From Undaria pinnatifida (lineage: Eukaryota; Sar; Phaeophyceae; Laminariales; Alariaceae): a DNA stretch of 64,000 nt. The stretch lies in the NCBI GenBank assembly GCA_012845835.1, contig JABAKD010000008.1:7548775-7612774 (forward strand), written 5' to 3'. The notes beneath the pieces were generated by a model. It made no database searches and was not told the origin of the DNA. It worked only from the letters and a program-made list of their open reading frames with translations. This document shows, one piece after another, positions 39,301-51,300 of this stretch. The first letter of the stretch is position 1; each line of letters begins with the position of its first letter. The position numbers and the translations under genes were made by a program.

Positions 39301-41597
39301 TACGGCGCATGCCTTAGCCCGATTTCGGCGTCTGTTACTCGTTAGGGCCCGTTCCGTGTCATCTGAAGGCGAAGCAGAAAATTCCCTATACAACCCACAA
39401 AAAGAAAAAAAAACCAACATCGAACCATTCCGGCGGTACTCGTTACACATGCGCTAGAAGGATTTACCTGTCCAGATAAGGATGTACGACACCGAGTGAG
39501 GGACACCGACGAAGAACAGAAGTATCGCCACAGACGATTTCCCATGGAAAAACAGTTTGTCCAGTAGCTCATCGAAGGTGGCAATTTTTCGGTACTTCGA
39601 AAGCAACGAAGCTGCTGCGAGACCTAGCACCTCCATTTCCTGCACAACATGAATATCGCACGAGCGGAGGAGTTTGACGTACAGGCTGAGACGTGGATAG
39701 TTCCTACAGAAACATGTATACGTTAGGGCTCTAGTATATGTAACCCTCAGTTTGTCTCGAAAACACAACTTCTTGACGGAGGGGTGCACAAGAACGCGAA
39801 CTCCTCCACAGTATTGATGGTAGCTATGGCAGTCGTATTGTGCTTGTTGTATGGTTGCTGAAAGCATACTTGAGCATCCCCTGCAAGCCATGCTGATACA
39901 TTTAGGCGTGGGCAGTAATTCACGGTCCCCAACGACAAGGCGACAGAACGCTGTAACCCGGCGAGTACGGCTTGGAAACATAGCCTCCCCAGTCCACAGG
40001 ATAGATTATATATAGGGTCCTGATCTTCCAGTTGGATGAGGCTGGAACATGCCACCACGATCGTACAGCAACTCACCACACGTACTCCGTAGACAATGAA
40101 ATAAGGAATAATGATAATATTTGGGAAGGACTTGACCATCGTTGACGGAACAAATAACTATGCGCGACGTTTAGGATGAGGTAGTAGTGAGCGGGTTCGT
40201 AGATCCGTATTTACATGCATCTGGAATACTACTTGTACCAGGTGCACGAATACCAGGTATTATACGATATGAATACACTAATGCTGCCGTTGGTTCTGCA
40301 TTTCGACGACAGAGCACGTGAACGCGATGAGCGAAAATAACACGTGTTCGTGAACGCGCTGAGCGAGGCGCAGAGGCCAAAACACCTGCCGGTCATTTCG
40401 ATGGTGTACGTACATGCACGAGCGGGGGCAGGTGCAAGACTGCAACACGATGTTTTAGGAAATCGACACGGTCGCCCTGTTACCTTTGTGAGCGTTTCAA
40501 CCTGCCTCGCACCTGTGATTGTCCAGTCCATGTCTGTGTGGTCACCAACCGAGGTGAAGAAAAGTACAGTCGCAGCACGCCGTACCCCAGCACCATCTGC
40601 AAGGAGAGCCAGAAAAAAGTGAACAAGATTGGACGGAACACAGCAGCCACGTTCAAATGATAACTCGCATTACCCATCGGTTGCGCTGTCTAAACATCAG
40701 CACTTCCGCTGCGGCGCCAGGTAGTACAGAAGCCGACGAGTAGCCTTGGGCCGAGCTCGTAACAGATAGCAGTGCGGCACCATCGCGCCTACAATCACCG
40801 TATGATACCAGCGCATATGCCCAAGTAGCGAGCACTCATTTTTGCATCCGCCAAACTACATTCATGCGCCAGGCATGCTTCTCAACGCCTGGTACTCTGC
40901 AGTGCCATGTAGCAATGCCACACTTCGTTATACTTGCTGTACCCGTAAGTTATACCATGGTATCAGGTACCTCGTAAGTGATGCCACTGCTCTCTGAGCT
41001 CTGAGTATATAAGATGACAGAAGAGCATGAAAAATCGCATTTTGCAGTTTCGGCGCTCGACACTCGACACTCGCAACTGCTGTTACAGCCTGCCACGTGT
41101 ACATGACCACGGACAAGATTAGAACAACGACGACACCAACTCGACCCTACCGCTGTACTTTGTACAGATCCTAGAGAAACCAACCCGTTCCAAAGTCCTA
41201 TCGATCGTATAAATAGTGATACGTACCGAACCTGATTCTCATCCAACAGCAACCGAATATATTCCGAAGATCTACAGACGTTCCTGAGACCAAACGAGTC
41301 TCAAGCGAGAGATGGCACACAGACGCAAATCAATCGTAGTATCCGATTCCACTTGTTGGAATCAGACACGAGGAGTCCAATGACTTTGTTGTACGCACGG
41401 TGCAAGGCTCATTCACTGCTGCTGTTGGATGGTAGACTAGGCTATCGTGGGTATAATTTTAAAATTCGAACAGCAAGAGCTGTCGCACTCACCGCAGCAT
41501 TCACAACATAGTACAAATGTCCGAAGCGCATCCATGGCCTGAGCGGAACGCTAGGTTCTTCTTCCGTGGGCCCGTCTTTGGCTATTGCTTCGGCCAT
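33319..41597 (-). CDS. TMX2: Thioredoxin-related transmembrane protein, TMX2 family
   Basis: This is an ER membrane protein with a thioredoxin-like domain. Minus-strand exons: 41597-41493, 40596-40550, 39703-39468, 36120-35919, 34356-34225, 33803-33740 and 33405-33319, all phase-consistent, giving 290 aa (human 296). An N-terminal hydrophobic region (YYVVNAAMVLGYGVLRLYF) is followed by SCDIHVVQEMEVLGLAAASL (human [20 protein letters not shown]), a segment SSVAILLFFVGVPHSVSYIL and a last membrane segment, YILIWTVVALVVQYP. Then comes the thioredoxin-like domain: WLVMFHADWCSGSN (residues 172-185), FGRVDVVAYPEVAEDL, KQLPTLALF with the cis-proline at 232, GRVV, and a basic tail. The active site reads WCSGS. 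The 5' splice of exon 2 is uncertain (40513 is a stronger donor but breaks phase). Intron 4 holds a complete inverted-repeat element. Confidence 0.9.
34971..35711 (+). mobile_element. Harbinger-like inverted-repeat element, reference copy A (TMX2 intron 4)
   Basis: This is a 741 bp element flanked on both sides by TTA. The left end reads GGCCATTTCTTACACAGTCG. The right end is its inverted partner, with CCGACTGTTCAAGAAATGGCC as the last bases. Just inside both ends are short hairpins made of CAGTCGAAAA and its complement; one at about 35001-35026 is a perfect 26 nt palindrome. The centre has a GC-rich block (CGTGAAGCACGCGTTGCTCG) shared by every copy. There is no transposase, so it is a non-autonomous MITE. 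GGCC-type ends and a TTA/TAA target are typical of PIF/Harbinger elements; the assignment is inferred. Confidence 0.8.
36560..36665. repeat. GCCTTAAAG-rich tract in TMX2 intron 3
   Basis: Repeated TGCCTTAAAG words occur here. A denser tract of AAGGCA words with both orientations lies at 39155-39320 in the same intron, giving many short potential stems. Function unknown. Confidence 0.4.
36670..39150. other. TMX2 intron 3 interior, no supported gene
   Basis: Small plus-strand frames at 37702-37902 and 38089-38274 read like broken protein remnants but match nothing I recognise. The rest is AT-rich with no repeat structure that I could see. Confidence 0.35.
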
Positions 41598-42324
41598 GCT
41601 GCCGTTGCACTGCTATTGCTGCTACGCTATATGCGATGTTGTACAGCTCATATCGTGAAGTTGGGCGAATTTTGGATGTACCGGGCCAGCTTTTAATAAT
41701 TTAGCCCGTGGAATTTCTGTGGAAACCCCTACCGTACGTAAACGCAAAAAAAACAGAGATTTGGGTGCGATGCCGCGTTTGATCCTCACCGTCTTTCCCA
41801 GGAAAAGAAACAAGAGGGATTTTCTCACGTTCAAGAACCTGTAAAACTCAACGATGAGAGCAATGTATAGGATCATTGCAATTCACTCCAATACCGAAGA
41901 AGTTGAATTGGATACTGGGTACCTCATCGGGGTTCCTGACATAATTTGGGAAATATCTCAGGTTTAGTGGGGGAGAATGTGGTGGAAAAACGAGTTTACC
42001 TGGTGGTGGTAGCAGGCTGGTAGAAGGAAATAACTCGAGTAGCATTTGTTGTTCAACATTTGTAGTAAAAATAGAGTAGTTCTGCAATGGCACAAAGGCG
42101 GCTCCAAAACGGGGAAGTATTCGCATCTATAGAGTTCCAACATCTTCCGCCCGTCTTTCAGGGGTAGCTAGCCGACAGGCCATTGCACTTGGCTATTGCG
42201 TCTCAGGAGCGGTTGAGGTCACTTCTGTAGGCTGTAAATACCCTCTCGAACTTAGGTGTTCTGCGCTACTACCTGGAACGACGCACTGGACGAGGTGGCA
42301 CGAGGTGCTTTCAACGAAAAGACC
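41598..42324. promoter_or_regulatory. Divergent promoter spacer, TMX2 / PSMB1
   Basis: 727 bp lie between the two start codons. Short minus-strand frames here have no partners. No TATA box or known site could be assigned confidently. Confidence 0.5.
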
Positions 42325-45300
42325 ATGTCGGAAGGGCGAGCACCGCATAGGTGCGTTCTGCGGTAGGACAATCGAAACGCGATGCGGGCGCTCAGCCCGG
42401 ATATCGCCGATGGAACTACGCCCAGCACTGTACTTGGGTTGCGCTGTTATCCATTGACAAGCATGCAACTGTTTGGAAAGATCTTCGCTGCTGAGAGTGC
42501 GAAGAAAAACTTTATACAAGCATGGCTAACCACTTTTCTATTTCTTGTCGCTTCTCGCTAACCTGTTGCCCCATTAGCGCGGCACCATTCTGGCACTCGG
42601 AGGGCACGAAGAACGTGGACGTGCTGTCATCGAGTATCGATCACGGGGTGACGCAAAACCCTTTTGAACGGAGATGGAGCCCATACGACTTCAATGGCGG
42701 GTAAGTGAAGCTTGCGCAGACCTCCTGTAGTGTGCCTCGCGTTGTTTTTATACCATCGAGCTACGTGAACATCAACATTTTCTGCATGCTTAAGCCATTT
42801 CTTATACGAACAGTAGTCGGATTCCGCCAGTCGAAAACGGCCCTTTTCGACTGGACTTTTTTTCGATTGGATTCTTCTGGTCCTTCTTATCGTCAGTCGA
42901 GTCGATTTTATAGTTCTTGTGCTCTTCCTAGAGACGGTTGGTGTGAGGGAGTACTGCTGTATGACACTCGAAACTCGGTTGGCAGCTCTGTGCTTCGCGC
43001 GATCTTCGCGAGCAACGCGTGCTTCACGCGCGACGAACCTTCGTCCAAGCGGGTTGGCGGCGTTGGGCTCAGCCGAAAGCCGCCAAGGGTACGTTCGTGG
43101 CGTTGCACTCAGCCGAGAGCCGCCAAAGCTACAGCAGGCGTAGCCGTTGTCGGCAAAATGGCATCGATAACGCGCGCTACTGCTGTCGTGTGATACACGC
43201 TGCTGGCGATCGGAGCTAGGAGTGCACCACGCTGACTTGCGGTGAGAAGGAACAGCAGTGATAGCCAAGGCAGCGTCGGCGCTGTTGTATGATACTGCTG
43301 TGTGGTACCTGGTATGGGTGTGTGGTACCTGGTATGGACGTGTGGGCGTGTGGGTGTGTGTTTTGTGGTGTGATTCGCGATGCGATGAGTTGAAAAAACA
43401 GGTGAAACACTTTTTCGACTGAGTTTTTCGACTGACAGATCCAGTCGAAAAAGTCGAGTTTTTCGACTGGATCCCCCAGTCGGAAAACTCAGTCGAAGAA
43501 AATTGCGTCGAGAAAGCCCTTTTTCGACTGTATAAGAAAGCTCGATTTGTTCGACTGGACATTTTTCGATTGGATTCTATTGGATTCTTCTGGTCCTTAT
43601 TCTTATCGTCAGTCGGGTCGGTTTTGTAGTTCTTGTGCTCTTCCTAGAGGCGGTTAGTGTGAGGGAGTACTGCTGTACTGCAGTATGGCAGTCGAAAATC
43701 GATTCTGTGCTTCGCACGTTCTACGCGAGCAACGCGTGCTCGCGCTCGACGAACCTTCGTCCCAGCGAGTTGGTGGCTTTGGGCTTATAGCCGAAAGCTA
43801 CGTTCGTGGAAAGCTACGTTCGTGGAGTTGCACTGAGCCGACATCCGCCAAAGCTACGGCAGGCGTAGCCGTTGTTGGCAAAATGGGATCGATACCGCGC
43901 GCTGCTGCCGTCGTGTGATACACGCTGCTGGCAAGCGGAGCTAGGAATGCGCCACGCTTACTTGCAGCGAGAAGCAACAGCAGTGATAGCGAAGCTAGCG
44001 TCAGCGCCTTGTATGATACTATGCTGTGTGGTACTTGTTGTGGGTTTGTGGGCGTGTGGGCGTGTGGGCGTGTGGGCGTGTGGGTGTGTGGGCGTGTGGG
44101 TGCGTGGGCGTGTGAGTGTGTGGGCGTGTGGGCGTGTGGGTGTGTGGGCATGTGTGTGTATTTTTGGTGGTGGGATGATCGATCTGATGGGTTTAAAAAA
44201 CATGAGCAAAACTTTTTCGACTGAGTTTTTCGACTGGCGGATTCCCCAGTCGGAAAACTCAGTCGAAAAAAGTTGAGTCCAAAAAGCCTTTTTTCGACTG
44301 TAAGAAAGCCCGATTTGGACCTCAGTCGAAAAAGGCCGTTTTCGACTGACAAATCCGACTGTGTAAGAAATGGCCTTCTTTCTTACACAACAGTAGTCGG
44401 ATTCCGCCAGTGGAAAGCGGCACTTTTCGACTGGATTCTTTGGCCCTTCTTGTCAGTCGAGTCGATTTATAGTTTTTGCGCTCTTCCTAGCGGCGGTTGG
44501 TGTATGGGAGTATTGCTGTACTGCTCTATGGCAGTCGAAAATCGGCTGCAGCTCTACGCCTCGCGCGTTCTCTTCGAGCAACGCGTGCTTCGCGCGCCAA
44601 GAACGCTTGTCCAAGCAGGTTGGTGGCGTTGGACTTTAGCCGAAAGCCGGCAAAGCTACGCTTGTGGCGTTGCACTCCGCCGAGAGCCGCAAAAGCTACT
44701 GCAGGCGTAGCCGTTGTTGGTAAAATGGGATCGATACCGCGCTGCTGTCGTCGTGTGATATATACACGCTGCTTGCGAGCGGAGCTAGGAACGCGCCACG
44801 CTGAGTTACGGCGAAAAGCAACAGCAGTGATAGCCAAGCCAGCGTCGGCGATGTTGTATTTTTCCCCATCCGCCGGAGGATGAAAAAAAAAAAAAAAAAG
44901 TTGTATGATACTGATGTGTAGTACCTGGTATGGGTGTGTGTGTGCTTTGTGGTGGGATGAACGATGCGATGGGTTAAAAAAAGAGATGTAGACTCGACTG
45001 AGTTTTTTGACTGGCAGATCCAATCGAAAAAATCAAGTTTTTCGACTGGATCCCCCAGTCGGAAAACTCAGTCGAAAAATCGAAAAAACGCTTTTTCGAC
45101 TGTGCAAGAGAGCTCGATTTGGCCTTCAGTCGAAAAAGGCCGTTTTCGACTGACAAATGCGACTGTGTAAGAAATAGCCTTATGCTCGCATATCGGAACG
45201 ACAATCGATTCCGATCCAATACTGGTACCAGGTATATGGTAAGCGCCTAACAAAACGATATCCGATAAAGCAATCCGATATCAAAGTACAGGTTATGGCA

Positions 45301-48300
45301 TAATGTCGTGTGATACTGCCGGGAACAGCACTTTTTTTTTCTGAACTCTCGCGTCGAATTGTTCCCCTTACACCCTTTCAACAGGGGGGGAAGGGGCAGT
45401 AGAGCGACATCCCTTCCCGCAGAGCGACATCCCTTCCCGCTATTTACAAGTACGGCCAATTCTTGTGCAGTCGTATCCGTCAGTCGGAAAAGGCCTTTTT
45501 CGACTGGAGACCAAATCGGGCTTCTTAGGCATTTATTACGCAATCGTAGGCCATTTCTTACACAGTGGATTTGTCAGTCAAAAACGGCCTTTTTCGACTG
45601 AAGCCCAAATCAGGCTTTCTTGCACAGTCGGAAAAGAGCTTTTTCGACTGAGTTTTCCAATTGGCGGATCGGATCTGCCAGTCGAAAAGCTCAGTCGAAA
45701 AAGTTTTACACGTTTTTTTACTCGTCGCATCCCTCGTCCCACCACCAAACACGCACCGACACGCCCACACACCCCTACCAGGTACCACACAGCAGTACAA
45801 TGCAACGGCGCCAAAGCTGGCTTGGCTATCACTGCTGTTTGCTTCTCGTCGCAAGTCAGCGTGGCGCATTCCTAGCTCCGCTGTCGCCAGCAGCATGTAT
45901 CACACGACGGTAGCAGCCCGCGGTATCGATGCCATTTTGCCAACAACGGTTACGCCTGCTGTAGCTTTGACGGCTCTCGGCCGAGTGACGGCTCTCGGCT
46001 GAGTGCAACGCCACGAACGTAGCTTTGGCGGCTTTCGGCTAAGCCCAACGCCGCCAACCCGCTTGGAAAAGGGTTCTTCGCGCGCGAAGCACGCGTTGCT
46101 TGCGGAGAACGCGCCAATCACAGGGCTGCCAACCGATTTTCGAGTGCCATACAGCAGTGCTCCCTCACACCAACCGCCTCTAGGAAGAGCACAAGAACTA
46201 TAAAATCGACTCGACTGACGATAATAAGAAGGACCAGAAGAATACAATCGAAAAAAAGTCCAGTCGAAAAGGACCGTTTTCGACTGATACCATCTCTAAT
46301 AATAGCGTATCCGAATCCTCAAATGAGATGGATTTTCGGGTTGCAGAATCAGACGGGCAGAATCGGATCGACCTTCACAAAGAAACCCGAATTGACAGAT
46401 TGTTTTTTTGATCAAAGTTCTCGTGAAAAATAAGCAACAACGGCGATCATTCGACTTCGTACTCGCACGAGTTCGCCGCACCAGAGCATCTCAGCGCACG
46501 CGCAGATGAAGCTTTGTAGGTGGGCCGAGGAAAACACGCCGTGCGCGCTTCACGCGAGGACGGTTGTCTTCCCCCTCGCTCCCATCGATCTCGTGCATCA
46601 ACAACGACATGTCGCAGACGGCGGCTGTCCTCGTCCTCGACAAGTATTAGTAGTGTGTGTCTGTTTGGCGAATGCTGCAATCGCGACTGACTGCGAGGAT
46701 AGTAGCAAGGCTCTCGTAGTCGTCACCATCACTATCCGATCCCATCGGCTCGTGATGAGGCCCGAGGTATGTGCCAGTGGATAACGGGACACAGCAGAAC
46801 AGGAGCACCACGAGTACGCCTCTGATACGTGTTACTTGCTCAGCAGATAGATGTGTCTGATGCGTGTCTTGCGTCTTGTATTACTTTTGTACTAAAACAG
46901 CACTACTTTGTTTTCTGCTTGTTTCCACGTTTCTTGACTTCCATGACATTTGTAAAACCGTTTTCGGATGCCTTTTTCGGATGGGGATTTCATCCGAAAA
47001 TGGACCCCCGTTTTCGGGTGGAGGCCGACCCGAATGCGTTATTTGAAAATGGAAGCTTAAAAAATCACCTTTTTCGGGTCTAAAAGATAGCCAAACCGCG
47101 TTTGGCACCCGAAGACACTCATTTTCGGATGCAAAAACGGTGTTGTAAGAGATGGCCTGAAGCTCAAATTGGGCTTCTTGCACAGTCAGAAAAACAGCTT
47201 TTTGACTCAACTTTTTTCGGCTAAGCGTTTAGACTGGTAAATCCCAAAAAATGTGTGCTTCTTCGATTGGATCTGCCCGTCGAAACTTGTTTTTAAACCC
47301 ACCGCATCACTCATTCCACCACAAAACCTACACCCACACGCCGACAAGCCCATCCTAGGTACCACACAGCACACAGCAGTGTCATACAACAGCGCCGACG
47401 CTGGCTTGGCTGCTATCACAGCTGCTGCTTCTCGCCTCAAGTCAGCGTGGCGCATTCCTAGCTCCGCCCGACAGCGGCGTGTTTCGTACGATGGCAGCAG
47501 CGCGCGGTGTCGATGTCATTTTGCCAACCAGGACTACTCTTTCTGTATCTTTGGCGGCTTTCAGGTGAGTGCGACGCCACGAACGTAGCTTTGGCGGCTT
47601 CCGGCTGAGTCCAACACCACCAACCCGCTTGGACGAGGGTTCGTCCCTCGCGAAGCACCCGTTGCTCGTGGCGGACGCACGAAGCACGAAGCGTCCAACC
47701 AATTTTCGACGGCTACACAGCGGTACTCCCTCACGCCGATTGCCTCCAGAAAGAGCAAAACAACTATAAAATTGACCCGAATAATGACAAGGAGGAGGCC
47801 CAGAAGACTCCAGTAGAAAAAAACTCCAGTCGGAAAAGGACCGTTTTCAACTTAGGGATGTCACTGTAGAAGAATTGGCCTTATGTGACGGAGCGATCCG
47901 AGTCCAATATCCAACAAAAAATGTCGTCGATTCGACCGGATGCGTCAGTCGATTTTTTCAGTCGAAAACGTTTACGAACCCATCGCATCGCTCATCCCAC
48001 TCCTAAAACACACGCACGCCCACACACGCCCATCAATACCACACAGGAGCATCCTACAACAACGCCGACTCTGGCTTGGCTGCTATCAAAGCTGCTGCTT
48101 CTCGCCTCAAGTCAGCGTGGCACAGTCCTAGTCCCGCACGTCAGCTTGACATATTCCTAGCCCAGCACGTCAGCAGCATGTATCATACGATGACATATGG
48201 CAGCAGCGCGCGGTATCAACGACATTTCCCCAACAGCTACGCTCGTAGCTTTCGCGGCTCTCGACTGGGTGCAACGCCCACGGCTCTGGACTGGGTGCAA

Positions 48301-51300
48301 CGCCACGAACAACGTAGCTTTGGCGGCTTTGACCCAAGTTGAACGCCACCAACCCGCTGGGACGAGGATTCGTGGAGCGTGAAGCTCGCGTTGCTCGCGG
48401 AGAACGGTCAAAGCACATAGCTTCCAACCAACTTTTTGACTGCCATACAGCAGTACTCGCTCACACCAACCGCCTCCAGAGAAAGAGCACCAAGTTTGAA
48501 ATCACCCCGACTGACGATAAGGGCCCAGAAGATTCCAGTCGAAAAAAAAGTTAGTCGCCAAAGGCTCTTTTCGACTCACAGCCCCGACTGTGTAAGAATT
48601 GTATGGCGTTCTTTATCCGGTACCGGGTGCTTTTTTTAAAATTAGATTACCGATCCGATTTCCGATTTATGGGATCGATAGGTGGGACCCAATTGACTCC
48701 AAAACACCAATGCATCTATTATATTATAGGATTGGGCAAGTGGTCACAATAGACCATTGTTGTGTATAACATGTTTTTCGGGCGCCAATTGCAATAACTT
48801 AGTCGAACCATTGATTGCGGGTGGTGGCTATTGATGCCCGGACCACACGTTTTTGTTGTTGCCAATTAATAAGAATTGTTTGGGCATGTTATTTACTTGA
48901 TGTAGTAGTTGTAATTGTCCATTTCAACAGATTCATGGTCCGATCTAATGATTGAAATTTTTCTAGACAACAATTTTCTTATCTGATATTGTAGCAGGAA
49001 TTGTTTTTCTCTTGTTGTGTCCACTTAATTTGGTTTCTTCGCTTTTTTGTGTTTTTTCTTCTTGTCCTTCCCTAGTCGTGAGTCACATCAGGGGTCACAA
49101 AGCAACCTCCTTTCTGCCCTTCCCACTACCTTACGTGCCTTCATTTTTATCGAGAGAAGGGACAATCAATACCAGGTATACAGCAATTTTTCCCTCCTTT
49201 ACTAATGTCGAAATTGGTTTGCCCTACGATTGGTTTTGAAGAGTATCTATTAATTGAAATTAATACACCAGACCAGGCATTGCAGTTGGTATCACCCCTG
49301 TCGCAAAGAAGGGGTCAATGTTGAAAACTCCCCAGAGGGTTGACAGTTCGTTAAGTCTAGGTCCAGGTTTCGAGCCCCGCCATGGATCTAGTTATTTATT
49401 ATCCACAATCGACTGCAGAAGATGGCGCAAAGTTTGAGCCCTGCATACGCACGCGACAGTAGGCAGGGTCCCTTCTGCAATCGATTTTGGATTATAAATA
49501 ACTAGATCCATGGTGGGGCTCGAAACCTGGACCTAGACTTGACTAGCTGTCAACCCTCTGGGTAGTTTTCAACATTGACCCCTTCTTTGCGACAGGGACG
49601 ATTCCAACTGCAATGCCTGGTCTGGTGTATTAATTTCAGTTCACAGATACTCTTCAAAACCAATCGTAGGGCAAACCCAATAATTACAACGGGGGCTTCG
49701 CCGCGGCGGGCTGACGCCCGCCTGCGGCTCCGCGCACGCCCGGCATGGTCGGGGATGTGACACTGTAAAAGAAAGGCACAACGTACTGCCAAGGGCTTGA
49801 GGAAAATAGAGAAAAACAGGGTGACACAGTAGGGTAAATAGTAATGGGGAGTTCAGAAGGTAACGAATGGAACTAACAACCGGAATATTTAGGCGAAGTC
49901 AAACGTGCAACCAACCTCCAATCTGGCATGAAATGCAAAAGAAAAGTGAAATGCAGCAGAGATATTACTACTAATGTGAAAATGGCGCATGGAAACGACA
50001 ATATCCCATGCACGGCGAGTCAAAGGCGTGGGTTAACACAGTACTGCTAATCTATTACTTGTAGATCAGTCGGCTTTTCAATTCCCCTGACGACTACAAC
50101 TCCCACTACTACCCCCACGACCACAGCTGCTGCTACTTGAATGCGCGGGTATCAAAACCACACTACCGCTCATTGCTGTGCCAGCATATCCCTTAGCGAA
50201 AAAGAACGGTCGATATCAAGCATTTGTGGTGACAATCGTGGTTTGAATCACCAAATTGCCAATAGTTCTGTGCTAGGGTATCCCAACTACGCAGCTACTA
50301 CTACTGGAGCCAGATATCCCATTCCCCATCGCCGCGCAGCACGGTCCTAATGGAACCCCCAAATACTGCCATGGTTGTGAGCTAGTGCTGGTGTATCCCA
50401 AGTAAACAACTGCTGTGCCAGAATTCCAACGCCCCAACGTCGCGCAGCACAGCAGCAGTACTAATGGAACCCCAAACTGCCATAGTTTTGTGCCAGTGTA
50501 TACTGTACGCCAGCGTATCTCAACGAAGCAACTTCTGTGCCAGATATGAGTTATCTGCCAGTGTATCTCAACTAAGCAACTGCGCAGCACGGTACTAACG
50601 AACACGAAAACTGCCAAGGGTTTGCGCCGGTGTACCCCAACAAAGCAACTACTGCTGTGCCAGATAGAGATATCCCATACCCCATCTTTTTATTTTATAA
50701 AATTATTATGTACGTGTAATTTCAACAACAGCCGGAGCGGCAGCTGCGGTAGTTCGACAACAGCAAGCAACACTTTCAGTATAATAATTAGCTTACAATG
50801 ACGTTTTCATTTTGCTTTGAGTCGGCACATGAACAAAAACAGAGGGGAAAAAAAACAGAAGTAAAAAAGTTTTGAACAATGTACACAACGAGGCTTGAAC
50901 CAGAGAGAAGACAACAAAGAAACAAACTTGAAAACAAAAATGATTTGACCGAGATTCGAACTCGCGTCAAAAGTCGATTAACAATCATTCGGGGCGATCC
51001 CTCAAGCTACTCGTGTTGTACGTTACTAATGAGCCAAGATTTTGTGTTTATATACCTACGACTACGCATTTGACTTTTCGCAACATAATTTTCGAAAAAT
51101 ACACGAGTTTGCACCAGCACGACACGGAGCGAGAAGGGCCGAGGCCGACCCCGTCAGGGTCGGGAAAGCCGAGTAAGGTGAGGCGCTCCCAGGAAACAGC
51201 GCGCCGAGAGGTGGGTCTCAGCTCGAGTTATCTCGAAGACAACCCAAAACCTGATCTAAATCGGAGCCTTCGGCTGTGCTCGTGCAACCTCTGGGTAACC

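Noticed and set aside
42627-43562. A 311-codon minus-strand open frame, the longest in the PSMB1 intron
   Set aside because: It lies almost wholly on an inverted-repeat element. The other copies shift frame and carry stops, so the protein is not conserved.
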